This document shows positions 8,653 through 15,658 of a stretch of 64,000 nt of DNA, in pieces; position 1 is the stretch's first letter, and each line of letters begins with the position of its first letter. Source of the DNA: Salisaeta longa DSM 21114 (GTDB lineage Bacteria > Bacteroidota > Rhodothermia > Rhodothermales > Salinibacteraceae). The translations under genes and the position numbers were made by a program. The notes under the pieces were generated by a model. It was given only the letters and a program-made list of their open reading frames with translations, did not search any database and had not been told where the DNA came from. The stretch lies in contig NZ_ATTH01000001.1 of NCBI RefSeq assembly GCF_000419585.1, forward strand, positions 2,767,001 through 2,831,000, written 5' to 3'.

Positions 8653-9895
8653 CGGGCCCGCCCTCCGGGAGTGTGGCCGATCGGTAGGCACCGCTTTGCA
8701 GGGCCGCGTCGATGGCATCGAACGCGCGGTCTACGTCGGCGGCCGTATTCCACAGGAACGGCGCCATCCGCAGGTAGCGGTTCTGGCGGCTGTCGGTGTA
8801 GATGTGCTTCGTCTTGAGGTGCTCGCAGAGCCGCGCGGCCTCCTCCACCGCCAGGATCACCATGGCGCTGCGCTGTGCCGCGGGCCGCGGGGAGCGCACC
8901 GTAAGGCCGGCCGCATCGGCCCGCCGCAGGGCCCGGTCGGTAAGGGCGAGCGAATGGGCGCGCACCGCCTCCAGCCCAACATCGAGCAAAATGCGCACGC
9001 CCTCGACGGCGTGATACATGGAGGCCACCGCGGTGGTGCCGCCCAAAAACCGACGGCGCACCTCCGGATGGGGCGTGGGGGCATCGTTGAACGCAAACGG
9101 CTCGGCATCGCCAAACCAGCCCTGCAGCCGGGGCGAGAGGTCGAGTCCGGGGCGCAGGTACACAAAAGCGTTGCCCGAGGAGCCGCACGCCTCCTTCAGC
9201 AATCCGCCCATGTACACGTCGCAGCCCAGGGCGTCTACGTCAATGGGCATCGTGCTGGCGGCATGGTAGCCATCCACCACCAGGAGCGCATCGTGCGCGT
9301 GGGCAGCGTCCGCGAGGCGCCGCAGGGCGCGTGTGGGCGCGCGGGCGCCAGTGGTGAAGCCCACGTGGCTAACGATGACGAGCGCCGTATCGTCGGAAAG
9401 GGTTGCGCACAGGCGGTCGACCGGGAGCGCGCCGTCGGCCGCCACCGGAAGGGCCGTGGGCGCAAGGCCGTCCAGGGCGCTCCACTGTTGCACGCTGTGG
9501 CCGACCGACGGAAATGCTGCTTCGGTGCAGAGGACAGACGAGCCGCGGGCGGCCACCTCGGGCGCCGAGAGCAGGCACTGCATCGTCCAATGCACGTGCG
9601 GCTGATGGATGCACGTGCCGTCGGGCGCGCCCAGGAGCGGAGCGATGAAGGCGTCGCCGAGGTACGTCGGCAGTGTCCACCAGCCCACGGATTCATCGCT
9701 CGCGGGCCGCCAGTGGTTCGGGACGCGGTTCCAGGCATCGACGCCGCGGGTGCGCCAGTCCTCGGTGAAGCGCTGCATCATGGCGGGCACCGTGCGGGGC
9801 ATCAGCCCGTGCGTGAAGGCGCGCAGCTCCACCGCGTCGGGCGGCTCGGGAGCTGCAAAGCGGTCGCGGATGGTAGCGGGCAGCGGGGCGGGCAC
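8645..9895 (-). CDS. Kynureninase-like, class V aminotransferase-fold PLP enzyme
   Basis: This 416-residue protein has the fold-type I layout of class V PLP enzymes. VDGYHAAST near residue 210 supplies the Asp that pairs with the pyridine nitrogen. The stretch DVYMGGLLKEACGSSGNAF, near residue 230, supplies the probable Schiff-base Lys. The region GWFGDAEPFAF and the later RRFLGGTTAVASMYHAVEG recall kynureninase (GWxGxxxPF and the substrate loop). No other kynurenine pathway gene is nearby, so the reaction is uncertain; cleavage of a modified amino acid or a desulfurase/aminotransferase role are alternatives. It starts 44 bases after the arginine deiminase-like gene on the same strand, suggesting one transcript. 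Confidence 0.72.
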   Translation of the reverse strand: MPAPLPATIRDRFAAPEPPDAVELRAFTHGLMPRTVPAMMQRFTEDWRTRGVDAWNRVPNHWRPASDESVGWWTLPTYLGDAFIAPLLGAPDGTCIHQPHVHWTMQCLLSAPEVAARGSSVLCTEAAFPSVGHSVQQWSALDGLAPTALPVAADGALPVDRLCATLSDDTALVIVSHVGFTTGARAPTRALRRLADAAHAHDALLVVDGYHAASTMPIDVDALGCDVYMGGLLKEACGSSGNAFVYLRPGLDLSPRLQGWFGDAEPFAFNDAPTPHPEVRRRFLGGTTAVASMYHAVEGVRILLDVGLEAVRAHSLALTDRALRRADAAGLTVRSPRPAAQRSAMVILAVEEAARLCEHLKTKHIYTDSRQNRYLRMAPFLWNTAADVDRAFDAIDAALQSGAYRSATLPEGGPVT

Positions 9896-9939
9896 AACAG
9901 GGCAGGCAAAAGGCTTGGGGAGACGAACGAACGCACCGG

Positions 9940-11217
9940 CTACGTGCGCGCCAGCGGAAGCGTCATGCAGCGCGGGCCGCCGCGACCGCGCGAAAGCTCG
10001 GTGCCGGCCAATTGGATGGCCACCTTCTCGTCGCCCACATCAAACGATCCGCCTTCGTGGTACGAGAGAAAGCTCTCGGCGCTCACCACGCGGTAGCCGT
10101 GGTCGCGCAGCCGCGCAAACGTGCGGCCGTTCCGCTCATAGCCCATGATGACGCCCGGCGCGATGCAAAACACGTTGGCGCCGTCGGTCCACTGCTCGCG
10201 CTCCTGGTGCAAGCGCTGATCGCCGCCGCAGGGAATGAATGTGAGGTCGTGATCCAGGAGTTCTTCCAGGGCCTCCTTGAGGTTGCGCCGCATGTCCGTC
10301 ACAAAGCGTCCGGGCCCGTCGTGCGCGGTGAAGTGCACGGCATAGCCAAACCCGAAGCGCTCCAGCAGCGGCGGAAACACCACGCACTCGTTGGGCGCCG
10401 CAAACGTAAACACGGTATCGAGGTGCATGGTGGCGCGCCGCTTCGGGAGGTCGACGGCCAGCACGTGCTCCACCGGCGTGCGCTCAAACAGCTCGTGGGC
10501 AATGGCCATGATGGCGCCCAGCGACGTGCGCTCGGAGTGACCAATGAGCACCACCTTTTCGTTGGCCACGAGCAAGTCGCCGCCCTCGAAGGTCGTGCCG
10601 GGCGGGAGCTTTATGAGGTTGCTGGCGGCGTCGGCAAAGCGCGGGTGGTGGCGCAGGACTGTCTCGATGATGATGCTCTCGCGGGTGCGGGCCGAGGTGG
10701 CCGCGTGGCTCATGATGATCTGATCGTGCACCACAGCCGCAAGGTCGCGCGTGAACAGCAAATTGGGCAAGGGCGGCAGCGCCACCGGCAGGGCCGACTC
10801 GCCGGTGAGGGCAAAGCGGTGGAGGGCTTCCGGGGAGAGGTCCTTCAGCTCCCCCTCCACCGCGCGGATGTTGGACGTGGCCGGCAGCTCGCGGCACAGC
10901 GCCTCCACAAACGACCCGCGGGCATCGGCCGACGTCTCGAAGGCCTCCCGTAGCAGGGTGCCCACCTGCAACACGGCGTCGGCACGGCCCACGATCGTTT
11001 CAAAGACCGAGCACATGAGCAGGTGCTCGCGGCGCGCGTTCTCCACAAACAAGATGTCGTCAAACAGTAGCTCCAGCCGGTTATCGGGCGATACCAGCTC
11101 CATCTCGTGGCCCGGCGTGTGGACGATCACCTGTTGCAGCAGGTTCGACTCGCTGGCCACCCCAAAGGGGGGCGCGGTGGTGGCGGGAGCAGCAGGGGCA
11201 TCGGTAGGCACAGGCAT
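9940..11217 (-). CDS. Arginine deiminase-family protein
   Basis: Arginine deiminase hydrolyses arginine to citrulline and ammonia. The 425-residue product (start at the ATG after a short Ser/Pro leader) shows the family's active-site series. These are LLFTRDLAAVV near residue 150 (Asp), FEGGDLLVANEKVVLIGHS near residue 215, MHLDTVFTF near residue 265 (His and Asp), and the C-terminal nucleophile in GRGGPRCMTLP. Length fits arginine deiminase (about 410). In the classical enzyme the C-terminal loop reads GGGHCMTCP; here it is GGPRCMTLP, so activity or substrate could differ. There is no carbamate kinase or ornithine carbamoyltransferase beside it, so it does not form a classical arc operon. 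It lies between thiE (93 bases upstream) and the kynureninase-like gene. Confidence 0.83.
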   Translation of the reverse strand: MPVPTDAPAAPATTAPPFGVASESNLLQQVIVHTPGHEMELVSPDNRLELLFDDILFVENARREHLLMCSVFETIVGRADAVLQVGTLLREAFETSADARGSFVEALCRELPATSNIRAVEGELKDLSPEALHRFALTGESALPVALPPLPNLLFTRDLAAVVHDQIIMSHAATSARTRESIIIETVLRHHPRFADAASNLIKLPPGTTFEGGDLLVANEKVVLIGHSERTSLGAIMAIAHELFERTPVEHVLAVDLPKRRATMHLDTVFTFAAPNECVVFPPLLERFGFGYAVHFTAHDGPGRFVTDMRRNLKEALEELLDHDLTFIPCGGDQRLHQEREQWTDGANVFCIAPGVIMGYERNGRTFARLRDHGYRVVSAESFLSYHEGGSFDVGDEKVAIQLAGTELSRGRGGPRCMTLPLART

Positions 11218-11310
11218 AACGGCGGGTGAGGGAAAAGCGCTTTCAGTGCGGAAAGACCCCAACGGCGAGCGGCGGTCCGGCGTTTCTGCGGATGGTGTGG
11301 AAAAGCACCG

Positions 11311-11961
11311 CTACGCCTCCTGCAGCAAGGCCCCATCGATGGCCGCGCGGAAGCGCGCGGTGGCGCGTTCCGGGTCGGCCGCCGTGCAGATGGCCGAGAG
11401 CACCGCCACGCCGTAGGCCCCGGCCTCTAACACCGGCCGGACGCGTCCGTGCGTGATGCCGCCGATGGCAATGACGGGCAGCGGCAGGGCCTCGCACACG
11501 TCGGCAAGGCCTTGCGGCCCTTGCACAGACTTAATGTAGGCTTTGGAGGTGGTGGGGTAGATGGGCCCGTAGCCGATGTAGTCGGCCCCGGCTTCGTAGG
11601 CGGCCTCGGCCTGGGCGCGGGTGTTGGCCGACGCTCCGATGAGCACCTCGGGCCCCAGAACATCGCGGGCAGCGGCGATGGGAAAGTCTTCCTGGCCCAG
11701 GTGCACGCCTGCCGCCCCCACGGCCTGCGCGATGGGCAGGTGGTCATCCACAATCAGGGGCACCGACGTGTCGCGGCACACCGCCTGCACCTTGCGCGCC
11801 TCCACCAGGAGGTTGTGCAGCCCGCCCGTCTTCTGCCGAAACTGGATGGTATCCGCGCCGCCGCGAATGACGAGCCGGGCCAGCGCGGCATGGCTGTAGC
11901 GCTGCTGGAGGTGGAAATCGGTGAGAACGTGCAGGCGTCCAATAGACGGTGAAGCTTCCAT
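11311..11961 (-). CDS. thiE: Thiamine-phosphate synthase
   Basis: ThiE joins hydroxymethylpyrimidine diphosphate and thiazole phosphate to make thiamine phosphate. The 216-residue TIM barrel shows LHVLTDFHLQQRYSH at the N-terminus and DTIQFRQKTGGLHNLL near residue 37 (pyrophosphate-binding Gln/Arg/Lys). It then shows VPLIVDDHLPIAQAVGAAG near residue 70 (Mg-binding Asp), HLGQEDFP near residue 92, and YIGYGPIYPTTSKA near residue 130. The final loop is IAIGGITHGRVRPVLEAGA. The start was placed at the ATG at 11961, because the upstream frame is a Pro/Arg-rich shadow. I see no THI-box leader upstream and no other thi gene in the window. It may be transcribed together with the two genes that follow. 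Confidence 0.95.
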   Translation of the reverse strand: MEASPSIGRLHVLTDFHLQQRYSHAALARLVIRGGADTIQFRQKTGGLHNLLVEARKVQAVCRDTSVPLIVDDHLPIAQAVGAAGVHLGQEDFPIAAARDVLGPEVLIGASANTRAQAEAAYEAGADYIGYGPIYPTTSKAYIKSVQGPQGLADVCEALPLPVIAIGGITHGRVRPVLEAGAYGVAVLSAICTAADPERATARFRAAIDGALLQEA

Positions 11962-12364
11962 GGCAAGGGGCGTCGGCGAACGAAGGCAGTGCGCGAGATC
12001 CACACGACCCGCCCCCGCAGCGGTTCCAGCCGAGGTGCGAGCGGGCCGAGGCGTCGAAGGTCTGCGGAAGGGAGGGGGCGTACGCGCTCCGCTTTTGCCC
12101 TGGGGGATTGCTATGCGCCGCGTCGTTGGTTCCTTGCGTACCGTTACCGCATGCGGTCTTTGCACAGCATGAGACGTGCGGCGACGTTAATCTTCGCGCA
12201 TGCAACGGCGGTGCCGGCCGTCCACGCAGCAGGTGTTCTTTCGTTAACTTGATATTGCATTTCCTGTGATGTACCGTTGAAGCATAATTCACTTCCGGAA
12301 ACCATGCGCGGCCTTCAGGGCGGCGCTTGCCTGCGGTGCTTTTGCATATTGAAGCCTGCTTCCT
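11962..12364. promoter_or_regulatory. Divergent intergenic region with candidate Bacteroidota-type promoter
   Basis: About 400 bases separate thiE (minus) from the first propeller lipoprotein (plus). Within it, TTG at 12249-12251 and TACCGTTG at 12272-12279, spaced 20 bases, loosely match the Bacteroidota pattern TTTG-N19-TAnnTTTG and point toward the plus-strand gene. The half nearer 12365 is visibly AT-richer than the rest. No RNA gene or terminator is evident. The promoter call is tentative. Confidence 0.3.
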
Positions 12365-13519
12365 ATGTCCCGTGTTGTTGTTCTCTTGTTGACCGCCATG
12401 GCCGGAATGACCCTCCTGGCAGCAGCCTGCTCAGTCCCTACCGAGCCGCCGCCCCCGGAACGAGAAGAGCCGATCTTCGCGCAGGGAGAGTATGGCGGAC
12501 AGCCCCTGCCTGGAACCGAGAACCTCTATAATCTAATGCCCAGCCCGAGCGGCGACCGCATTGCCCTGATCCGAGAGCGCACCCCCGGCAAGCCGTTTGA
12601 CCCGCGCAATCAGCTATGGATCGTCGATCGGGATGGATCTAATCCTCAGCTCATTAGCGTCAATACTATTACAGTAAATTGGCATCCCAGTGGGGATCAG
12701 GTAGCTGTCACGGTGTTTCGCAATTTTACTGTTCACACCATCGACCTGGAGACGCTTGAAACCACACAGTGGACCGGAGAAGAAAACCAGCGCATCTCCT
12801 TCGAGGTTGCTTCCAGCAGCGGCTGGTTCCCTGACGGTCATCGTATTCTCGTCCACGTAAACCAAAGGGCCTACCAGCAGCCCTTCCCCCGCGGGCTTTA
12901 CGTGATTGACACCCGCGACAGTACGACCACCGGGCCGCTCGTCGAACTGATGCAAGCCACGACCTTCGGCAACCAGAAGAAATACGTAGTTGGAAAGAAG
13001 TATCTGCGAGACCGAGGGCCGATCAGCGGCAACTTTGCTCGTTACACCTTTGCCGATAGCACTTGGCACTGGATCACCGACTTTCCGAAAGACTCCCTCG
13101 ACCTAGTCGACACGCCGGTGCCAAGCCCCACGGCCGACCTTGCGGTGCAACCGCGCTACGTCGGCTACGCCGAGCAGCTTTTTCTCTTCCGGACCGATCC
13201 GGACGGGACGGATGAGGATGCCCGCCAGATCACTACGCTCGGCGGCGATAACCCCCGGTGGGGCCCCGACGGTTCGTATTTCATCTTTCGCCGGGACGTA
13301 AATCGGGGGCAGGGCGCGCGCTACGTGCCGTACCGCTTCGACCTCGAGACGATGCAGGCCCGGCCGCTCTGGCCGGCGCTGCCGGACTCGGTCCCGAAGT
13401 TTCCCGACCTCTCGACGCAAACCTTGAACCAGATGGCTCCCCGGAGGGGATCGCCTTCTCCAAGGGCGCCTTCTCCAAGTCGGAAAATAGCTCGCGAAGG
13501 TTATGTTTTCGAGAGCTAA
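12365..13519 (+). CDS. TolB/PD40-type beta-propeller lipoprotein
   Basis: This 384-residue protein begins with a lipoprotein signal: a hydrophobic run from residue 4 ending in the lipobox LAAAC with Cys22. The body has repeated propeller signatures such as MPSPSGDRIALI, VNWHPSGDQVAV, GWFPDGHRILV and RWGPDGSYFIF, spaced about 45-80 residues apart. Each is followed by a strand of the type LWIVDRDGSNPQLIS, as in TolB and WD40-like PD40 proteins. It is probably anchored in the outer or inner membrane and faces the periplasm or the surface. The last 30 residues are a Pro/Ser/Arg-rich stretch where the pattern stops abruptly. That could be a natural tail or an old frameshift. Base composition is lower in GC than in flanking housekeeping genes. 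Confidence 0.8.
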   Translation: MSRVVVLLLTAMAGMTLLAAACSVPTEPPPPEREEPIFAQGEYGGQPLPGTENLYNLMPSPSGDRIALIRERTPGKPFDPRNQLWIVDRDGSNPQLISVNTITVNWHPSGDQVAVTVFRNFTVHTIDLETLETTQWTGEENQRISFEVASSSGWFPDGHRILVHVNQRAYQQPFPRGLYVIDTRDSTTTGPLVELMQATTFGNQKKYVVGKKYLRDRGPISGNFARYTFADSTWHWITDFPKDSLDLVDTPVPSPTADLAVQPRYVGYAEQLFLFRTDPDGTDEDARQITTLGGDNPRWGPDGSYFIFRRDVNRGQGARYVPYRFDLETMQARPLWPALPDSVPKFPDLSTQTLNQMAPRRGSPSPRAPSPSRKIAREGYVFES

Positions 13520-13595
13520 TGGGTCTTTAGTGCGCGCTCGCCTCAGGACGCGCTCACCTCAACCATGGGCTTGTTGCCTCCTCGCATTTTGCTTT

Positions 13596-13625
13596 CCAAG
13601 CTGCTATGATCCAAGCTGCTATGAC
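13596..13625 (+). repeat. 15-bp tandem duplication at a start codon
   Basis: CCAAGCTGCTATGAT at 13596-13610 is followed at once by CCAAGCTGCTATGAC at 13611-13625. Each unit contains an ATG in the same frame, giving the following gene two possible starts five codons apart. Confidence 0.85.
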
Positions 13626-14541
13626 AGGTTTACCTCGTTTGTATTTCCTGCGCGGCGTAGCCGTGCGCACGGCTGCTCTACTCCTTGTGGCGTTCGCGCT
13701 CCTGAGCGGTTGCGACAGCGGGCCCGGTTATACCCACGACCCGAACCCGGGCCCCTTCCGGGTAGACTACTCCCCGGCATGGAGTCCGGAGGGGAATCGC
13801 ATTGCTTACCATCACGACGCCGGGTGGACCGAGGACACGACCGACGTGAGCGGGCTCTACGTCCTTAATCTCGAGACCGGCTCGACGCGGCTCGTGGTAG
13901 AGGGCTCGGCCCGAAGTCCCGACTGGCGGCCCGACGGAGCGCGCATCGCCTTCACGACCGGCAACATCTACACCATCCGACCCGATGGGTCGGGCCTGCG
14001 GCAGGTCACGGATTTTGGGGCTTCTTTCTTTCCACGCTGGTCGCCGGATGGCCAAACCCTCTCCTTCAGTCGCTCGGGCTCGACAGAAGAGTCCGGCATC
14101 TGGTTCGTCCACCTCTCCGATTCGACATTCACAAAATTCGGTTTTGGAGCTGCACCCGCAGATTGGGCTCCTAACGGCAAAAGAATCGTGTATGATAAGA
14201 CTCAGATTTTCATTGCTGACACGAGCCGTGCCGATGTAATGCAACTGACTGACAACGGCGCTGTCGATAATCGCCATCCGGCCTGGAGCCCGGACGGGGA
14301 GTGGATCGCCTGGTCCCCGCTCGACGAAAACGGTTTCGAGCTTTGGGTTATGCGGGCCGACGGAACCGGCAAACGGAAGCTTGCCAAGGGGGGAAGCTTC
14401 CCAGCCTGGGGACCTGACTCGGAGCGCATCGTCTTTTCCAAACCGGCCCACAATAGCGACCTCACTGCTCTCTGGGTCATCCGCCGCGACGGCTCGGAGC
14501 TGCGGCAGATCACGAATCCTTCGCGCAATCCCCTGAACTAA
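13606..14541 (+). CDS. Second TolB/PD40-type beta-propeller lipoprotein
   Basis: This 311-residue product has a basic N-terminus, a hydrophobic segment and the lipobox LLSGC with Cys36; starting at the ATG at 13621 instead would make it Cys31. Six propeller signatures follow: YSPAWSPEGNRIAYH, SPDWRPDGARIAFT, FPRWSPDGQTLSFS, PADWAPNGKRIVYD, HPAWSPDGEWIAWS and FPAWGPDSERIVFS. They alternate with strands such as LYVLNLETGSTRLV and LWVIRRDGSELRQIT. This is a complete six-blade PD40 propeller, like the TolB C-terminal domain. It is related in design to the gene 86 bases upstream and likely shares its transcript. Such propellers usually bind protein or peptide partners; the protease downstream is a candidate by context only. 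Confidence 0.82.
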   Translation: MIQAAMTGLPRLYFLRGVAVRTAALLLVAFALLSGCDSGPGYTHDPNPGPFRVDYSPAWSPEGNRIAYHHDAGWTEDTTDVSGLYVLNLETGSTRLVVEGSARSPDWRPDGARIAFTTGNIYTIRPDGSGLRQVTDFGASFFPRWSPDGQTLSFSRSGSTEESGIWFVHLSDSTFTKFGFGAAPADWAPNGKRIVYDKTQIFIADTSRADVMQLTDNGAVDNRHPAWSPDGEWIAWSPLDENGFELWVMRADGTGKRKLAKGGSFPAWGPDSERIVFSKPAHNSDLTALWVIRRDGSELRQITNPSRNPLN

Positions 14542-14734
14542 CGGTCCGCGACAGGCCGGAGGACAACTTGCGTTCCCCATAAAAAACCCTCGACGGGCCC
14601 GGTGCCCGTTGCCAACCGACCTGGATCCGCCAAGATCAAGCAGCATCGGGGGACCGGTACGCCCGACCCGTGAGGGAAAGGCGGCCGGCATCCCTCGTTC
14701 ATTCGTTCTTTTCCAAACCCGAACGAGGTTTGCC

Positions 14735-15658
14735 ATGCGAACGATACTGACGACCCTCCTGCTCGCGGGGCTTCTCCTTGCAGGGTGCGACCTGCTTCAA
14801 GGCGCGTCCGGCCCGCCCGGCGAGCCGATCCCCTATGAGTGGGTCAAGCGGGGCCACGGTGTTGATGTCTACGAAGCCCAAGCGCGCGTCTTCCGGGACA
14901 GCACCACTTGGGCCCAGTTCTGGAACGAACACGTTATGGTACGCGACCAGAACTTCGAGCTTTATCCTCCCCCGTCAATCGACTTCAACCGTCGAATCAT
15001 CATCGGGATATACTGGGGCTACTTTTACGGGGGCTGCAGGGTCACCCATCGAATTAGGGCCATCGAGGGCATCTACGATGCCGGAGACCGGGTCGTGGTG
15101 GACATTGGGCCGGTTCCCGACCTGGGCCCATGCCGGACCATCATACTGCCGACGCAGGTGGTGAGCATTCCGCGACCGGATAAGCCCGTGGAGTTTACCG
15201 GGAAGGTGCCCGAGCAGCGGTACGAGCCCCCGCCGGAATCGCAACGAACTCCGCAGCAATGTTTCAGCAATCAATCTCCGAAAACAGAAAACCCGGCCGC
15301 TGCAAAAACGCAGGCTCACGTGCCGGCTCCGGGCAGGGAGCCGCCGGGCGAGGACGGGCAGGTCGGCCGGGCTGTATCCGCAGGATCACACTCACTCCAA
15401 GCACAGAACCATGACCATGCGCACGTTTTTCTGGACAATCCTCGTTCTGGGACTCTGTTTCAGCACGCCTCTTCACGCACAACAAGGACCGCCGGACCCG
15501 CCCGTCGAGCGACAGGTCATCGTGATGTTCGAGACGGACGCCGCTGCACTCCCCCACGGAGCAACGCGGGCCGAAATTGGCCAAGCTCGGCTGCCGGGCC
15601 CGGTGAAGGGCGTGCTGCAGCGGGCGGGTGCCCGCAGGATAGCAAGGGGATTTCCTGA
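14735..15658 (+). CDS. PrcB-like lipoprotein next to a subtilisin-family protease
   Basis: The ATG at 14735 begins a lipoprotein signal with the lipobox LLAGC (Cys18). Residues about 52-156 resemble the C-terminal domain of PrcB-type protease-complex subunits: STTWAQFWNEHVM, then SIDFNRRIIIGIYWGYFYGG, a basic strand with a paired Cys, and a final VVSIPRPDKPVEFTG. In Treponema denticola, PrcB is a lipoprotein that stabilises the subtilisin-like protease PrtP. Here a subtilisin-family gene follows directly, which supports the same partnership. The frame runs on after residue 156 as a Pro/Arg-rich, low-complexity tail and overlaps the protease gene by 248 bases. The natural end is therefore probably near 15.2-15.3 kb, lost to a frameshift or stop change. 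Confidence 0.7.
   Translation: MRTILTTLLLAGLLLAGCDLLQGASGPPGEPIPYEWVKRGHGVDVYEAQARVFRDSTTWAQFWNEHVMVRDQNFELYPPPSIDFNRRIIIGIYWGYFYGGCRVTHRIRAIEGIYDAGDRVVVDIGPVPDLGPCRTIILPTQVVSIPRPDKPVEFTGKVPEQRYEPPPESQRTPQQCFSNQSPKTENPAAAKTQAHVPAPGREPPGEDGQVGRAVSAGSHSLQAQNHDHAHVFLDNPRSGTLFQHASSRTTRTAGPARRATGHRDVRDGRRCTPPRSNAGRNWPSSAAGPGEGRAAAGGCPQDSKGIS

Noticed and set aside
8696-10096. 466-codon plus-strand frame opposite the kynureninase-like gene
   Set aside because: Mirror of a convincing PLP enzyme and the deiminase; no domain-like motifs in the translation.
11962-12180. TPP riboswitch upstream of thiE
   Set aside because: Neither the CTGAGA nor the ACCTGA(TC) core is found on the minus strand in the leader.
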